A stretch of DNA of 64,000 bases from assembly GCF_014198245.1 (NCBI RefSeq), contig NZ_JACIHE010000030.1, positions 1 through 64,000 of the forward strand, read 5' to 3'. Under the pieces are notes generated by a model. The model worked only from the letters and a program-made list of their open reading frames with translations, was not told the origin of the DNA and did not search any database. The position numbers were made by a program, and so were the translations under genes. Each line of letters starts with the position of its first letter. Position 1 is the first letter of the stretch. Origin of the DNA: Bradyrhizobium sp. cir1. GTDB taxonomy: Bacteria; Pseudomonadota; Alphaproteobacteria; Rhizobiales; Xanthobacteraceae. Below, one piece after another: positions 39,148 through 48,231 of this stretch.

Positions 39148-39174
39148 GATCAATTGCAAGATTTGGGAGTTGAC
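39148..39174 (-). promoter_or_regulatory. 27-bp conserved element, copy 1 (upstream of the class I aminotransferase)
   Basis: The plus-strand form begins GATCAATTGC, has AAG at positions 11-13 and ends TTGGGAGTTGAC. It matches copy 3 (54393-54419) at 23 of 27 positions and copy 2 (45530-45556) at 20 of 27, without gaps. It lies about 280 bp upstream of the ATG at 38866 on the minus strand. Confidence 0.6.
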
Positions 39175-40347
39175 GCGGCGCAAACGTTGGTCGTCGTTAC
39201 CGTTTGTATTTCTGCCACGTGAGGACCGTCGATACATTTCAGCCTCTAGGAGCGCGCCGGGACGTATGACTTCTCGCATGTTTGTGCGGTCTAACGTTCA
39301 GCGTCGAGCCGAGACAATTGTCTTTCGCGCCTCGCGCTTGTGGACCGGACAAGCAGCGCTTTGCGTGAGCAGGGGCGGCGGCTCCCTCTTGACCGCCAGC
39401 CATGCATGCCTTTTGCTTGCAGCTCGCACATCAGAAGCGACTGGCCGCTGTCGGCACTAAGCCGACTATGTGCACATTCGGGAACTGGGAGTTTGCCTGG
39501 TGGCCAGTCGATTTCCATGACCGCGCCCGGAGGTGCCAGCGTGGTTAGTGACGCGCTCCGTCGAGGCTGATGGCCTAGCAAGCCCACGGCGTTCGGGGTC
39601 GCTATTATTGCGGCGCCCGAAGTCGCGACCTGGCCAACTCCTTCGCCTGCCTCCTCCCGACTTCCGCTCGTGTGCAATTACTTGATGCAACGATCGCACG
39701 TGATCGGGACGTCCATGCATGCAGCTGACCGTGATCGCTGACGGCTCACCGCAGCTCGGGCTTGAGGCGACGCGTGGTGTTTGGTTGCGCAGCTGAAGCG
39801 CAACTCGCGTCGACACGCGGGTGTTGCTATCGTCGTGACGGCGCCTCCCGATGCCGCAGGATGTGACCTAGTCGATAGCCGTGCGGTAGGACAGATCTCC
39901 TTGATCTCCGATTTGAGGATAGCTGGCCCGAACGACGGAATTGTAGCAGGCGGAGGCCTTCGAGCTACTGCGACGTGTACGCTTTGCGGATCGAGACACC
40001 CACCGCTAGTTTCGTCAACCTTGCATTCGGGCTAGTCAGAAGATTGCGTCTTTGCAGCGTCGACTTGTCATCGCGATCTGTACGTCAAGCGAATTCGGCA
40101 GCGAAAGCCCTCTCCAGGAATGATTCGGTTTGCCGACAGATCATGATCCAGCTAAGCAGCTTGGTTTCAAATATCGACCGGAGTGACGCATTCCTTCGCT
40201 CCCGATCGTTCTCATAAAGCTAAAATGATGTCATTGGCCGAGCAAAGACCGCCCCGAAGCACGCTCTCAGATGGCGCTCGTGGCCTGTTAGCTCTATCAA
40301 GCAACGGCAAGGTCGGATTAGTGACATCGTGCGCTGAAACGATCTTT
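39175..40347. other. Gap between the class I aminotransferase and the KamA-like gene
   Basis: About 1.2 kb with no recognised protein. Frames of 76-128 codons at 39291-39816 on both strands overlap each other. The right end leads into the NifA/sigma-54 promoter of the KamA-like gene. Confidence 0.35.
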
Positions 40348-40363
40348 TGTCCGATCAACAACA
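40348..40363 (+). promoter_or_regulatory. NifA upstream activator sequence
   Basis: TGTCCGATCAACAACA is an exact TGT-N10-ACA site. It lies 99 bp upstream of the -24 box at 40462, the normal working distance for NifA, and reads toward the KamA-like gene. Confidence 0.75.
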
Positions 40364-40461
40364 TCCATACTCGAGGCTGGCAAACTGCACGACGACGGTC
40401 CCTCGACCGGCTGGGACGCTCAAATTCCCGTGCATTTCCCGTATGGAGCGCCACACCTTCT

Positions 40462-40477
40462 TGGCACGCAGATTGCT
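40462..40477 (+). promoter_or_regulatory. Sigma-54 (-24/-12) promoter, perfect consensus
   Basis: TGGCACGCAGATTGCT matches TGGCACG-N4-TTGCW at every defined position. It predicts a start of transcription near 40488 and a leader of about 45 bases with AAAGGAGC ahead of ATG 40533. Combined with the upstream TGT-N10-ACA it is a classical NifA-RpoN promoter. Confidence 0.88.
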
Positions 40478-40532
40478 GATTGGGTTGAGAACTACATCCC
40501 GCACGATCTCACGCCTGCCCAAAGGAGCTCAG

Positions 40533-41711
40533 ATGGAATCCTCTCCATTGACCCAAATCGAGGATACGGACTGTGCGCCGGGCCCATTGGCAGGCTCTGG
40601 CGATCGCCTGCCACAATCATGGCCTAAACACGATCCGCCGCTTCGCAGTGCGCTCATGAAATTCATAGATGGCGGCGCTCGCATGATCACAGAGAGCGAT
40701 GTGCAAGCTCATGGCATCACACGTTATCATATCACAAAGTTCTACCGTGAGCACATCGCCAATAGCGGTTACTACGACCAGCTAAAGTACATTGTTGAGC
40801 CCTCAATCGAAGAGTTCGACAGTCCGGGGAGGTTGGATACGAGCGGCGAGCACGACAACACTGTTGTACCAGGGCTTCAGCACAAGTACGCCCAGACCGG
40901 CCTGCTGTTGGTAACTAACCGTTGCGCTTCTTATTGTCGTTTTTGCTTCCGCAAACGACTGGTGGGCAAAGAATCCGATGAAATCGTACCAGACGTCGCG
41001 AAGGCGGCCCAATATATTATCCGCCATCCTGAGATGACGAATGTGCTGTTGTCAGGAGGTGATCCGTTCGTTCTTAGCACAGCAAAGCTAGATGAAATCC
41101 TTACACACCTGCTCCCGATCCCGCATTTGGAGACCATTCGGATCGGCACAAAATTCTTCGCCTTCGAACCAAAACGATTCCGAGATCCTGCTCTACCTGC
41201 TTTCTTCCAGCGAATCCGCGATGCAGGCAAGACAGCCGTGCTTGTCACACATTTCGATCACATCGGTGAGATATCGGTTGAGGCTGAGCAGGTTATCCAT
41301 ACTTTGCGCACACAGGGGGTGCAGTTCCTCAATCAATCTGTCCTTCTCTCAAAGGTAAATGATAATCCCGAGATCTTGGCACGGACTTTTGCTAAGTGTC
41401 ACCAAATAGGTGTCCGTCCGTACTATCTCTTCCAAGCAAGGCCCGTGAAGGGCGCGTCTCATTTTCAGATTCCGCTTCATCGCGGATTAGAGGTTGCGCG
41501 CGGCGTCAATCAGCGTCTTGCAGGCATCCAAAAGACATTCAAATACATCATGTCGCACTACACCGGAAAGATCGAGATCCTCGATATTGCAGACGATGGC
41601 CGCATTTATATGAGATACCATCAGAACAAGAGCGCGGACAAGATTGGAAAGATCTTTTCGAGGCCATATACCGAGACCGCTTGCTGGTTGGACGATCTAC
41701 CGGAACGATGA
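40533..41711 (+). CDS. KamA-family radical SAM aminomutase-like protein
   Basis: A radical SAM enzyme with PLP, related to lysine 2,3-aminomutase, 392 residues. The [4Fe-4S] cysteines are C131-x3-C135-x2-C138 (NRCASYCRFCFRKRLVG). Also seen are VLLSGGDPFVLSTAKLDEIL, RIGTKFFAFEPKRF and VTHFDHIGEISVEA. Positions that bind the substrate epsilon-amine in lysine aminomutase (Asp293, Asp330) read Arg (QARPVKGASHFQIP) and Ser (IMSHYTGKIEI); the PLP lysine is kept in YTGK. So the substrate is probably not lysine and may carry an acidic side chain. ATG 40533 has AAAGGAGC upstream; an in-frame start at 40347 would lie inside the promoter. Confidence 0.87.
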   Translation: MESSPLTQIEDTDCAPGPLAGSGDRLPQSWPKHDPPLRSALMKFIDGGARMITESDVQAHGITRYHITKFYREHIANSGYYDQLKYIVEPSIEEFDSPGRLDTSGEHDNTVVPGLQHKYAQTGLLLVTNRCASYCRFCFRKRLVGKESDEIVPDVAKAAQYIIRHPEMTNVLLSGGDPFVLSTAKLDEILTHLLPIPHLETIRIGTKFFAFEPKRFRDPALPAFFQRIRDAGKTAVLVTHFDHIGEISVEAEQVIHTLRTQGVQFLNQSVLLSKVNDNPEILARTFAKCHQIGVRPYYLFQARPVKGASHFQIPLHRGLEVARGVNQRLAGIQKTFKYIMSHYTGKIEILDIADDGRIYMRYHQNKSADKIGKIFSRPYTETACWLDDLPER

Positions 41712-42544
41712 ATTGAAGTAGTCTTCCGTCGCGGAAAGTCGCTCGCTTGTGGACCCTGTGAGGCTTTAGGACGCATGGGACGGCTACTCATTGATTCGTT
41801 AAAAACAATGTGGTGTTTGCGCGGACACGACCAAGCTGCACCTATTGAGCCAAGGGGACCTATTTCTCAGTCGGGGGCCCACGAACATGGCGCGGCCCCC
41901 CGGGATAACCAGTATTAGTCTAGGCCGGTTCATCCCGATGCTAGGTCGCTGCGATCCGAACAGGCGCGAGAGCTTGGGTCTGAGAACCGGGACTTGTCTC
42001 GATCGTTGGAAGGATCAGGCGAGAAGCCTCTGGAGAACTTTGCAATCTTGCATACGCGAGCGTTATGATTCAGGCGGGCAGATCGGTGGTTACCAGCCTT
42101 GCCTGCGACCCACAAAAGCAGGCGACCGAATTGCCGTTCTGTTCGCGGGCGATCCAGATGCCACAACGGGGCCTCATGCGCCTTCGCCGCCGCGCATTCC
42201 TCCACAAGTGCAGAGGCAGGAGCGACAGTTCATGAGCTCTTGGGCGATCAATGGCACGCCTCCGTTCTGTGCAGCCAATTCTTCTGGCACGGCTCGACCG
42301 CGGATAGGATGAGATCTCTGCGTTCCGATCCATCACGCTGGCGTCTGGACAGCTGCAACAGAGAGGCGCTATTTTCGTAAGGGTTCGACGGCTCTGCTCG
42401 GATGTGTTTTCGAGTTGAGTGCTCTCGACTTGAATAGCGGGCGATGCATCGACATTTCGAGTTGTACTGGTCTGAGGGGCGCCTGCTAGGAGCAGGCAGC
42501 CTGCGCAAGTGCAGGCTTCTTGCAAAGACGAGCCACCCATCGGA
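41712..42544. other. Spacer with a decayed paralog of the small 43786-44019 gene
   Basis: About 830 bp. On the minus strand near 42100-42170, IWIAREQNGNS is readable and corresponds to NWIAREQSGSF in the intact small gene at 43786-44019; downstream frames are scrambled. Nothing else was recognised. Confidence 0.4.
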
Positions 42545-43375
42545 AAAAAAGAGCGAGCGATCTCGGGATGCTCGCGTCGATCCACAGCATAGGCGCGATA
42601 TTGCATGCCTCTTGGAGCGCGTGAGCCGGGGATGACTTGCAAAGCGTCCCCTCGCAGCAGATCACTGACGATGAGTTCCGGTGGGACAAGAAGGATTTTC
42701 CTGTCATGACGGCCGGCAGAATAAGATAGTTGTGATTATAGCGCACGCCCTCTCGTATGTCGTTTGAGGACAGGTTCATGGCCTCAGCCATGTGGGCAGG
42801 ATGTCGGGACGCGATGTGATATTCAGTATCGGGGTTAAGCGAGCGATCGAGAGCTCTCTGCCCGCCACCAGATTTGGCGGCCCGACGCATACCAGCTCCT
42901 CATTGTAGATCTTCCAGCTGTCGGCGGGTTCGATGACGAACGGGTCGCTTGTGATCAGAAGATTGAAATCATCCGAAGATATCGGCGGCGAGAGCGAGCT
43001 CACGATGTCCACCCCGCCCGCTTCAGACGAGAACGCTTGCAGCTTTGGAATCAGATTAGAGAAAGCAAAAGTCGATAGTGATGTGCGAACGACAAATTGA
43101 TTGGTGCCTGCGGCCAACCGCCTCCGGATTCTCCTGACTGTCTCGAGCGGTTCAGAGACTGCGTTAGCGAATAGCCTTCCGAACTCGGCGCAATTCACTG
43201 GGCCGCCCACGCCGCTCAATGAGATCCGCACCCAGATAGTCCTGCAGGACGGACAAACAGCGGCTGACCGAGCTCTGCGTCGTTCCCAGGCTGCTGGCAG
43301 CGCGGGTGACGCTGCTTCGCGTGCGACGGTCACAAAAGCGGGGATGGGATTTAAAGGAACTTCATGGCTTAAGCC
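42545..43375 (-). pseudogene. LysR-family transcriptional regulator, frameshifted
   Basis: The HTH is readable near 43330-43210 in one frame: SVTRAASSLGTTQSSVSRCL then LQDYLGADLIERRGRP. The effector domain continues in another frame from FGRLFANAVSEPLETVRRIR through FNLLITSDPF and ELVCVGPPNLVAGRELSIA. The last part (HMAEAMNLSSNDIREGVRYN, MTGKSFL, then VIPGSRAPRGMQYRAYAVDR) lies in further frames. At least three indels are present. The gene stood between the KamA-like gene and PEP mutase and might once have regulated either. Confidence 0.75.
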
Positions 43376-43785
43376 GCCATTGTCTGCTCCGGCGCCAGAA
43401 TGAACATTATTCGGCGTCCATGGCGGGATTGCCGCCTATCAAGGGTCGGCTGCGCACAAAATCCGCGTGGAGCGCGCATTGATACTTGTCGAGTACCGAA
43501 CAAGATCTGCTTCAACAGCTCGGTGCTGTCGCGGGGGGTAGGGCATTTTGCGGCGTGACTGCTTCGGAGAGGTATGGCTATTGACGCCGGACGCCAAGCG
43601 GCCCGTCCGGTGCTTGCTTCAACTTGACAAATCTGCGCAGCGCCAATTCGCGGCCGAAGGGACGGCAGGCCGTCATACTTTTGTCCGCAGGTCCTCACTA
43701 TCGTCAGCGTCGATGCCTTGTGCCTCGGGTGGGAGTGCCGTCATGGGGCAGTGGTCAACGCTTGAACCTACGCTCTTCACGTGAT
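43376..43785. other. Unassigned spacer
   Basis: About 410 bp between the LysR remnant and the small minus-strand gene. Overlapping short frames only; nothing supported. Confidence 0.3.
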
Positions 43786-44019
43786 TTATCGTCTGGTCCG
43801 AATTTCGAGTTCGATCTCATGCGTCACCTCGATGATGCTCTCTGGATGGCGGCCATTCTCGACAAGAGCGTATTTCAAGGCTTGGGCGCGGCTGACAAAA
43901 AGACCACCAAAGGAGCCGCTTTGTTCCCGCGCAATCCAGTTACCGCGTCGGTTCCTGCCAATAAAGACAATCGGCGGTGCCGAGCCACGCGAAGGGGGCT
44001 CCAAGATCTGAGTCATCAT
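43786..44019 (-). CDS. Conserved-looking small hypothetical protein (77 aa)
   Basis: From ATG 44019 (or 44016) the product reads PPIVFIGRNRRGNWIAREQS, GSFGGLFVSRAQALKYALVE and ends EVTHEIELEIR. The pattern (a G-NW-A-E-G--GGLF--R--A--YA--E layout) is reminiscent of small alpha/beta proteins of the DUF2188 type that occur in multiple copies in Bradyrhizobium. A decayed paralog at about 42100-42170 supports that it is a real family. No function can be given. Confidence 0.6.
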   Translation of the reverse strand: MMTQILEPPSRGSAPPIVFIGRNRRGNWIAREQSGSFGGLFVSRAQALKYALVENGRHPESIIEVTHEIELEIRTRR

Positions 44020-44245
44020 GTATCACCCGTGACCTGGCGATTAGGTTCGCCAGTCGAGATGCCAATTTTCCATGACTGGTTGCCAGCTGCTGATCGAGAT
44101 TGTGACGCTATCGTGCACGATGGCCCTCAAGGCGTTGGTGGCCTCAAATATCGTTCCTCTGCCGGCCGCCAATAAGTTGTGGCTCTGATCGCCAGCGCTA
44201 AGGAATAGAGCAGACCTGAACCGAGTTCTCCTACCAGTTCTGGAA

Positions 44246-44460
44246 TCAAATGACCCCGAGCATAGGTCCCGTCGGGCGCTGAGACTCGCTGATTGTCATG
44301 AGCGCCATCGCTGTCGTTGCGATAACGAGGCCCGGCGCGAGGGCGATCCACCAGGCGGTCATTAAATAGTCTCTGCCGTATCCCACCAAATTGCCCAACC
44401 CGGACATCGGCGGCTGTATCTCCAACCCCAGAAAGCTCAGGGTGACACCGCAGCGGAACC
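44246..44460 (-). pseudogene. C-terminal fragment of a DppC/OppC-type ABC transporter permease
   Basis: The minus strand reads GVTLSFLGLEIQPPMSGLGN, LVGYGRDYLMTAWWIALAPG and LVIATTAMALM and stops at 44246. This matches the end of peptide/nickel ABC permeases (LSFLGLG-QPP-P-WG--L, P-L-L-LFN-LGD-LRD). The usual final LGD-LRDALDP is replaced by ISESQRPTG. No other transporter part is near. Confidence 0.6.
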
Positions 44461-44533
44461 GACGAGAGGCGAGGGGGCGCGTTGGGCAGGTCTTGAAGAA
44501 GCAAACTTTACGTGCCAGCCCTGCTGTCCCGGC

Positions 44534-45460
44534 CTACCGAGGCTGTAGATATCGCTTCTCGGATGCGGCCAGTTCGTCATATCTCATGAGATCGAATACC
44601 TCAGTGAGCGGTGCGATATGAGATTCAATGCTCGCAACGCTCTCTTGGGCTGCGATACTATCGCAGACACGCCGCATTGCAGCTGCTGCAGCTCGCATGG
44701 AATGATTGGCCCAAACGACCGTGGAGATGCGCGCATCGCGATAGGCGGAGACTGGCGTTCGGTAGTATGTCGTCGGAACGAGCACGACAGGAAGCCGGTT
44801 CGCCCACTCGGTGGCGAACGAAAGCACCTCGTCCGCGCTACTCTTTCGCGAGTGAATCAAGATAGCATCCGCCCCCGCGTCGGCATAAGCGTGGGCACGA
44901 ACGATAGCTTCGTTCAGTCCGTGCCCGGCGATCAGCGCTTCGATCCTGGCTACGAGAATAAGAGTTTCGCCGACTACATCCTTTACAGCCCGCAGACGAC
45001 CGGAGAACTCATCGATATCGGCGAGCGCATGCCGCTCTCCAATGAGCGAGTTCAGCTTCGGAAAGCAGCTGTCCTCAAGCGAGATGCCCGCCCCGCCAGC
45101 CTGACGAAGTTTGCGTGCGAGAAGGCGCGCATTGTTGAAATTGCCAAAGCCCCCATCCCCGTCAACGAGCACCGGTAGCTCAGTCGAATCCACGATGCGT
45201 TCGACGCTCTCGACGAGCTGGCTCCATGAAGCTTCGTTGGCGTCGCGAAAGCCCAGCGAGCTGGCAATCGACAAACCGGACGCCCAGAGCCCCTTGAATC
45301 CCGAGCGCTCGGCGATTCTGGCCGAAAGGCCATCATGCGCCTCCATCAGAAACGAGAGCTCACCATTCGAACAGACCTCGGCGCGAAGCCTTTCGACAGT
45401 CGATGGCCGCGTGTATTGGTGAGCTGCGGTGGGCCGAACGGCTTCTGGTTGACACTGCAT
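44534..45460 (-). CDS. Phosphoenolpyruvate mutase (isocitrate lyase superfamily)
   Basis: PEP mutase converts PEP to phosphonopyruvate, the entry step of nearly all phosphonate biosynthesis. The 308-residue product shows LSFLMEAHDGLSARIAERSG, GLWASGLSIASSLGFRDANE, VLVDGDGGFGNF (metal Asp pair) and the diagnostic loop EDSCFPKLNS against the canonical EDKxFPKxNS. Glu, Asp, the second Lys, Asn and Ser are kept; the first Lys is Ser. The retained Asn argues for mutase rather than phosphonopyruvate hydrolase. I chose ATG 45460; an in-frame TTG at 45496 is possible. A copy of the 27-bp element lies 70 bp upstream. The partner decarboxylase is 6.3 kb away (51786-52928). Confidence 0.85.
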   Translation of the reverse strand: MQCQPEAVRPTAAHQYTRPSTVERLRAEVCSNGELSFLMEAHDGLSARIAERSGFKGLWASGLSIASSLGFRDANEASWSQLVESVERIVDSTELPVLVDGDGGFGNFNNARLLARKLRQAGGAGISLEDSCFPKLNSLIGERHALADIDEFSGRLRAVKDVVGETLILVARIEALIAGHGLNEAIVRAHAYADAGADAILIHSRKSSADEVLSFATEWANRLPVVLVPTTYYRTPVSAYRDARISTVVWANHSMRAAAAAMRRVCDSIAAQESVASIESHIAPLTEVFDLMRYDELAASEKRYLQPR

Positions 45461-45529
45461 GCACAAATCCTGGAAGCCGAGCTTCGTTTGGCGCAAACGT
45501 CGCTGTTCTTATCCTTTTGGATTGACATC

Positions 45530-45556
45530 GATCAATGACCAGCTTTGGTAGTTTAT
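45530..45556 (-). promoter_or_regulatory. 27-bp conserved element, copy 2 (upstream of PEP mutase)
   Basis: The plus-strand form begins GATCAATGACC, then AGCTTTGGTAGTTTAT. It agrees with copy 3 at 21 of 27 positions with no gap. It sits 70 bp before the chosen PEP mutase ATG on the minus strand. Confidence 0.55.
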
Positions 45557-45852
45557 TTTGACGTAAAGGGCTTGCATGATTGCCAAGTATTGACGTGAAA
45601 CGCAAAGTCGTCGTTAGGAATTCATGGGTGTTGATCCCGCTCTCTGGCGCGATGAACGCTTAGTGAAGGGGCGATATTTCACACACAGTTTGGTCTCGAC
45701 CGCTACGATTGTCGTAATGAAGGTTGTGGCGTTTACGACATATGGCGAGAGCTCCTCGATAGGGCGGGCTTGAAATGGCAGCCTCACGAGAGTAGAGCCG
45801 CTAACTCCGAAGAACTTGCTCTGATTCGGCGGGATTTTGCCTGGGCGAGTGA

Positions 45853-46122
45853 ATGGTATGGCATTTGCTGATGCCGTTCCTGATCACTCAAGCCCAGGAA
45901 AAAGTCATGGCCGATGTCGAAGAGAAAGTGGTTGTACTGTCGGAACGGGAAGTACAGTGTTTGCGATGGGTCGAGAAGGGGAAGTCATCCTGGTCGATCG
46001 GGGTCATCCTGAACGTCAGCGAGAACACCGTCAACTTCCATATCAAGAATGCGATGCGAAAGCTCGAAACGAGCACCCGGACCGAGTGTGTCGTCAAAGC
46101 GCGACGTCTGCGTCTTATTTAG
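45853..46122 (+). CDS. LuxR-type HTH regulator, truncated to its DNA-binding half
   Basis: The 89-residue product ends in a complete LuxR HTH: VVLSEREVQCLRWVEKGKSS followed by WSIGVILNVSENTVNFHIKNA and MRKLETSTRTECVVKARRLRLI. The preceding 25 residues resemble the end of an autoinducer-binding domain (HLLMPFLITQAQEKVM), but the rest of that domain is not readable upstream. It may act as a constitutive HTH fragment or be a pseudogene. It is divergent from PEP mutase. Confidence 0.65.
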   Translation: MVWHLLMPFLITQAQEKVMADVEEKVVVLSEREVQCLRWVEKGKSSWSIGVILNVSENTVNFHIKNAMRKLETSTRTECVVKARRLRLI

Positions 46123-46903
46123 GTCGCGGTTCGCGGTGGCGCTAATAAGGCCGTGGATTGCTGTGGCGAAATGCGAAGCAAATTGCGTCCTGCCAACTGT
46201 ACTGCAATGAAAGAGGCGCTGATACTATAAACATGGCGTGCTTCCAGGTCGTCGCCCATCGTAATGGTGAGGCGTAACGCGGACGAGCGAGCCGATGTAG
46301 TGCCGCCGGCGTGTCACGCTCTTGAAAGCTCGACGGTGAGTCCGGCCCCAATCGTCTGTCTCCCTGTTGCGAGCCTACTGGGCTTATACGTGTCACAGGA
46401 AGGTCCGGTGATCATAGCGGCAGACGTCCTAAAGCTATGCCTAACCAAAGGCGGATTGGACGGCGTTGGGGGGCAGCAGTGACAGTCGGCCGACGCATTT
46501 CCAAAACGTGCTGCTGGTAGACGTTGCTCGAACTCTAGCGGTCTACATGCCTCACCAAAATCGGGTGATGCTCACGGAGCTTTGCCGGCTTGGTGAACGA
46601 TCTTCGCGGGCCACTAATCCCCAGCTCGTCTTTTGGGTGATTAGAGCGGCGTATGCTATGCATGCAATTCTCCTGTGAATCGTTAGCCACAGCAACCGAA
46701 GGAGGCAAAAGCGTCATCAGGACCCTGAGGCCTGGAATTCGCGCCAGGGTCGTTTCTATAGTTCGCGCATTGAGCATAGTAGGCCATCCGACAAAAAAAG
46801 AGCGCGAGCCCTTCGCATCGAGCCCGCGGCGTTAGTTGTCGCTGCTCTTGATGATCGGAAGACTCTTCGCTAGATCACAAGCGTTCAGTATGGAGGTGCC
46901 GCA
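46123..46903. other. Spacer upstream of the cold-shock gene
   Basis: About 780 bp. A minus-strand 80-codon frame at 46535-46777 and others have no family. GGAGGTG about seven bases before GTG 46904 is the ribosome site of the next gene. Confidence 0.35.
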
Positions 46904-47110
46904 GTGGCAATGGGTATTGTGAAGTGGTTCAATCCGACAAAGGGTTATGGGTTTATCAGGCCCGAGGATGGAAGCCCCGATGTCTTCGTGCACCTTAGTG
47001 CCGTTGAAAAAGCTGGTTTCACCACCCTCGAAGAGGGAGCCCGCGTAAGTTATGAGCTCAAGACGGGGCGTACGGGCAAAATGTCAGCTGAGGATCTCCG
47101 GGTTGGCTGA
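46904..47110 (+). CDS. Cold-shock-domain protein (CspA family)
   Basis: A single-stranded nucleic-acid binding OB-fold protein of 68 residues. RNP1 is KGYGFIRPE and RNP2 is DVFVHLSAV; the start is [14 protein letters not shown]. The GTG start at 46904 is preceded by GGAGGTG at good distance; a second start is the ATG two codons later. CspA proteins act as RNA chaperones. Length and motifs are normal. It stands alone between a LuxR fragment and rpoN. Confidence 0.95.
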   Translation: MAMGIVKWFNPTKGYGFIRPEDGSPDVFVHLSAVEKAGFTTLEEGARVSYELKTGRTGKMSAEDLRVG

Positions 47111-48231
47111 TACGAGCAACGTGATGATGCCCTAAACGAGAGCACGGCTTGTTGAGGATAATTGTGCAGTGGTGGTGACGTCTCGCTGACGTGGCCACCT
47201 CTTTTCCGCGCAAGGAACATAACTTCGGCGTGCTCCGCCGGAGCATTGCTATGATGAAGGAGGTGAAGCGCTGGTAACGCAGGAGCCATTAGCTTGTCGC
47301 GGGACAAAAGGGGTCTCTTAGCGCGGGCCAGTAGACGATCGTGGTTTTAGTGCAGCGATCTTTTTACCACGAGATCTGAGTTACAAGAACGCGCCAGTAT
47401 AGCTCCGCACCGTGCTCTGTTGTGGGTCCGGCGCGTTTTCTCTGGCTGGATTGCCTGCTGAAGATGCTCCGTCAATCTATTTCTTGATAAGCACCACCTG
47501 AGACGGAGTGAGTTTTGGGAGCATTCGCTAATTGCTGATCAAGGGGCTCTTGCGACTTCTAGCCGGTCTCATGATCATTCCACGCGTGCTGGACCTTCAT
47601 CAAAAGCGCTCTCTTAGATGGGTATGATTGTCCCGGTCTCACCACGTCTTTCGTATACAAGGACGGCACCGTTACCCCGGAAACCTTGCGAGAAGCTGAC
47701 GGGCTTCGCCGCTGGCTCGGAAAAAGGCGAGGCACCAGTGCCGCTTCCGCTCCTGCCGTTTGCGGGCTACGATTGTTCTAGCGCAATTGTCTAGACCACT
47801 GTCGGCGGCTTTGCCAACCTGCTTGGGGCGAAACGTGCAAAGCGCACGAGAATGGTGCCAACTGCCTTCTGAGCTTTCTCGTCATCGACCTGCCGCGCAA
47901 AGTCTCTGAGGCGAAGAAGCCGCGTCCCATCGCGATCGGCGGTGTTGCCTCGAGCAACGTTGCTCATGATCTAATCCAAAGCCGCGCGTTGGTAGCAGCG
48001 GCCGCCGGGATTATCATCTAAACCTCCCCGAATTGCACCCTCCAAGAGCCCCCATCCGCCCTCCAGCTGCGCGCTAATAACGGATTTCATCTCGATGATG
48101 TGATCGAGCCGAGCCGGGGAAGGTCTCGTTCTCCAATATCGCAGCACTCCAGTCGTTGCTTATCGCTCCTGGCCAACGCAGTCCGAGGCGAGTAATAACG
48201 CCCGACGAAGTTCAAGGCCGCTTTTCGGTAG
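47111..48231. other. Gap between csp and rpoN
   Basis: About 1.1 kb. A minus-strand segment near 47840-47970 reads MSNVARGNTADRDGTRLLRL then RDFARQVDDEKAQKAVGTIL and could be a decayed small gene, unidentified. Many stops elsewhere; no promoter called. Confidence 0.35.

Noticed and set aside
39148-39174. 27-bp element as a nod box
   Set aside because: I compared it with the nod-box consensus in both orientations; the ATC-N9-GAT modules and the AATCRATT core do not line up.
22169-41711. Anaerobic lysine degradation (KamA with Kce)
   Set aside because: KamD/KamE and 3,5-diaminohexanoate dehydrogenase are missing, and the KamA-like enzyme lacks the lysine-binding aspartates.
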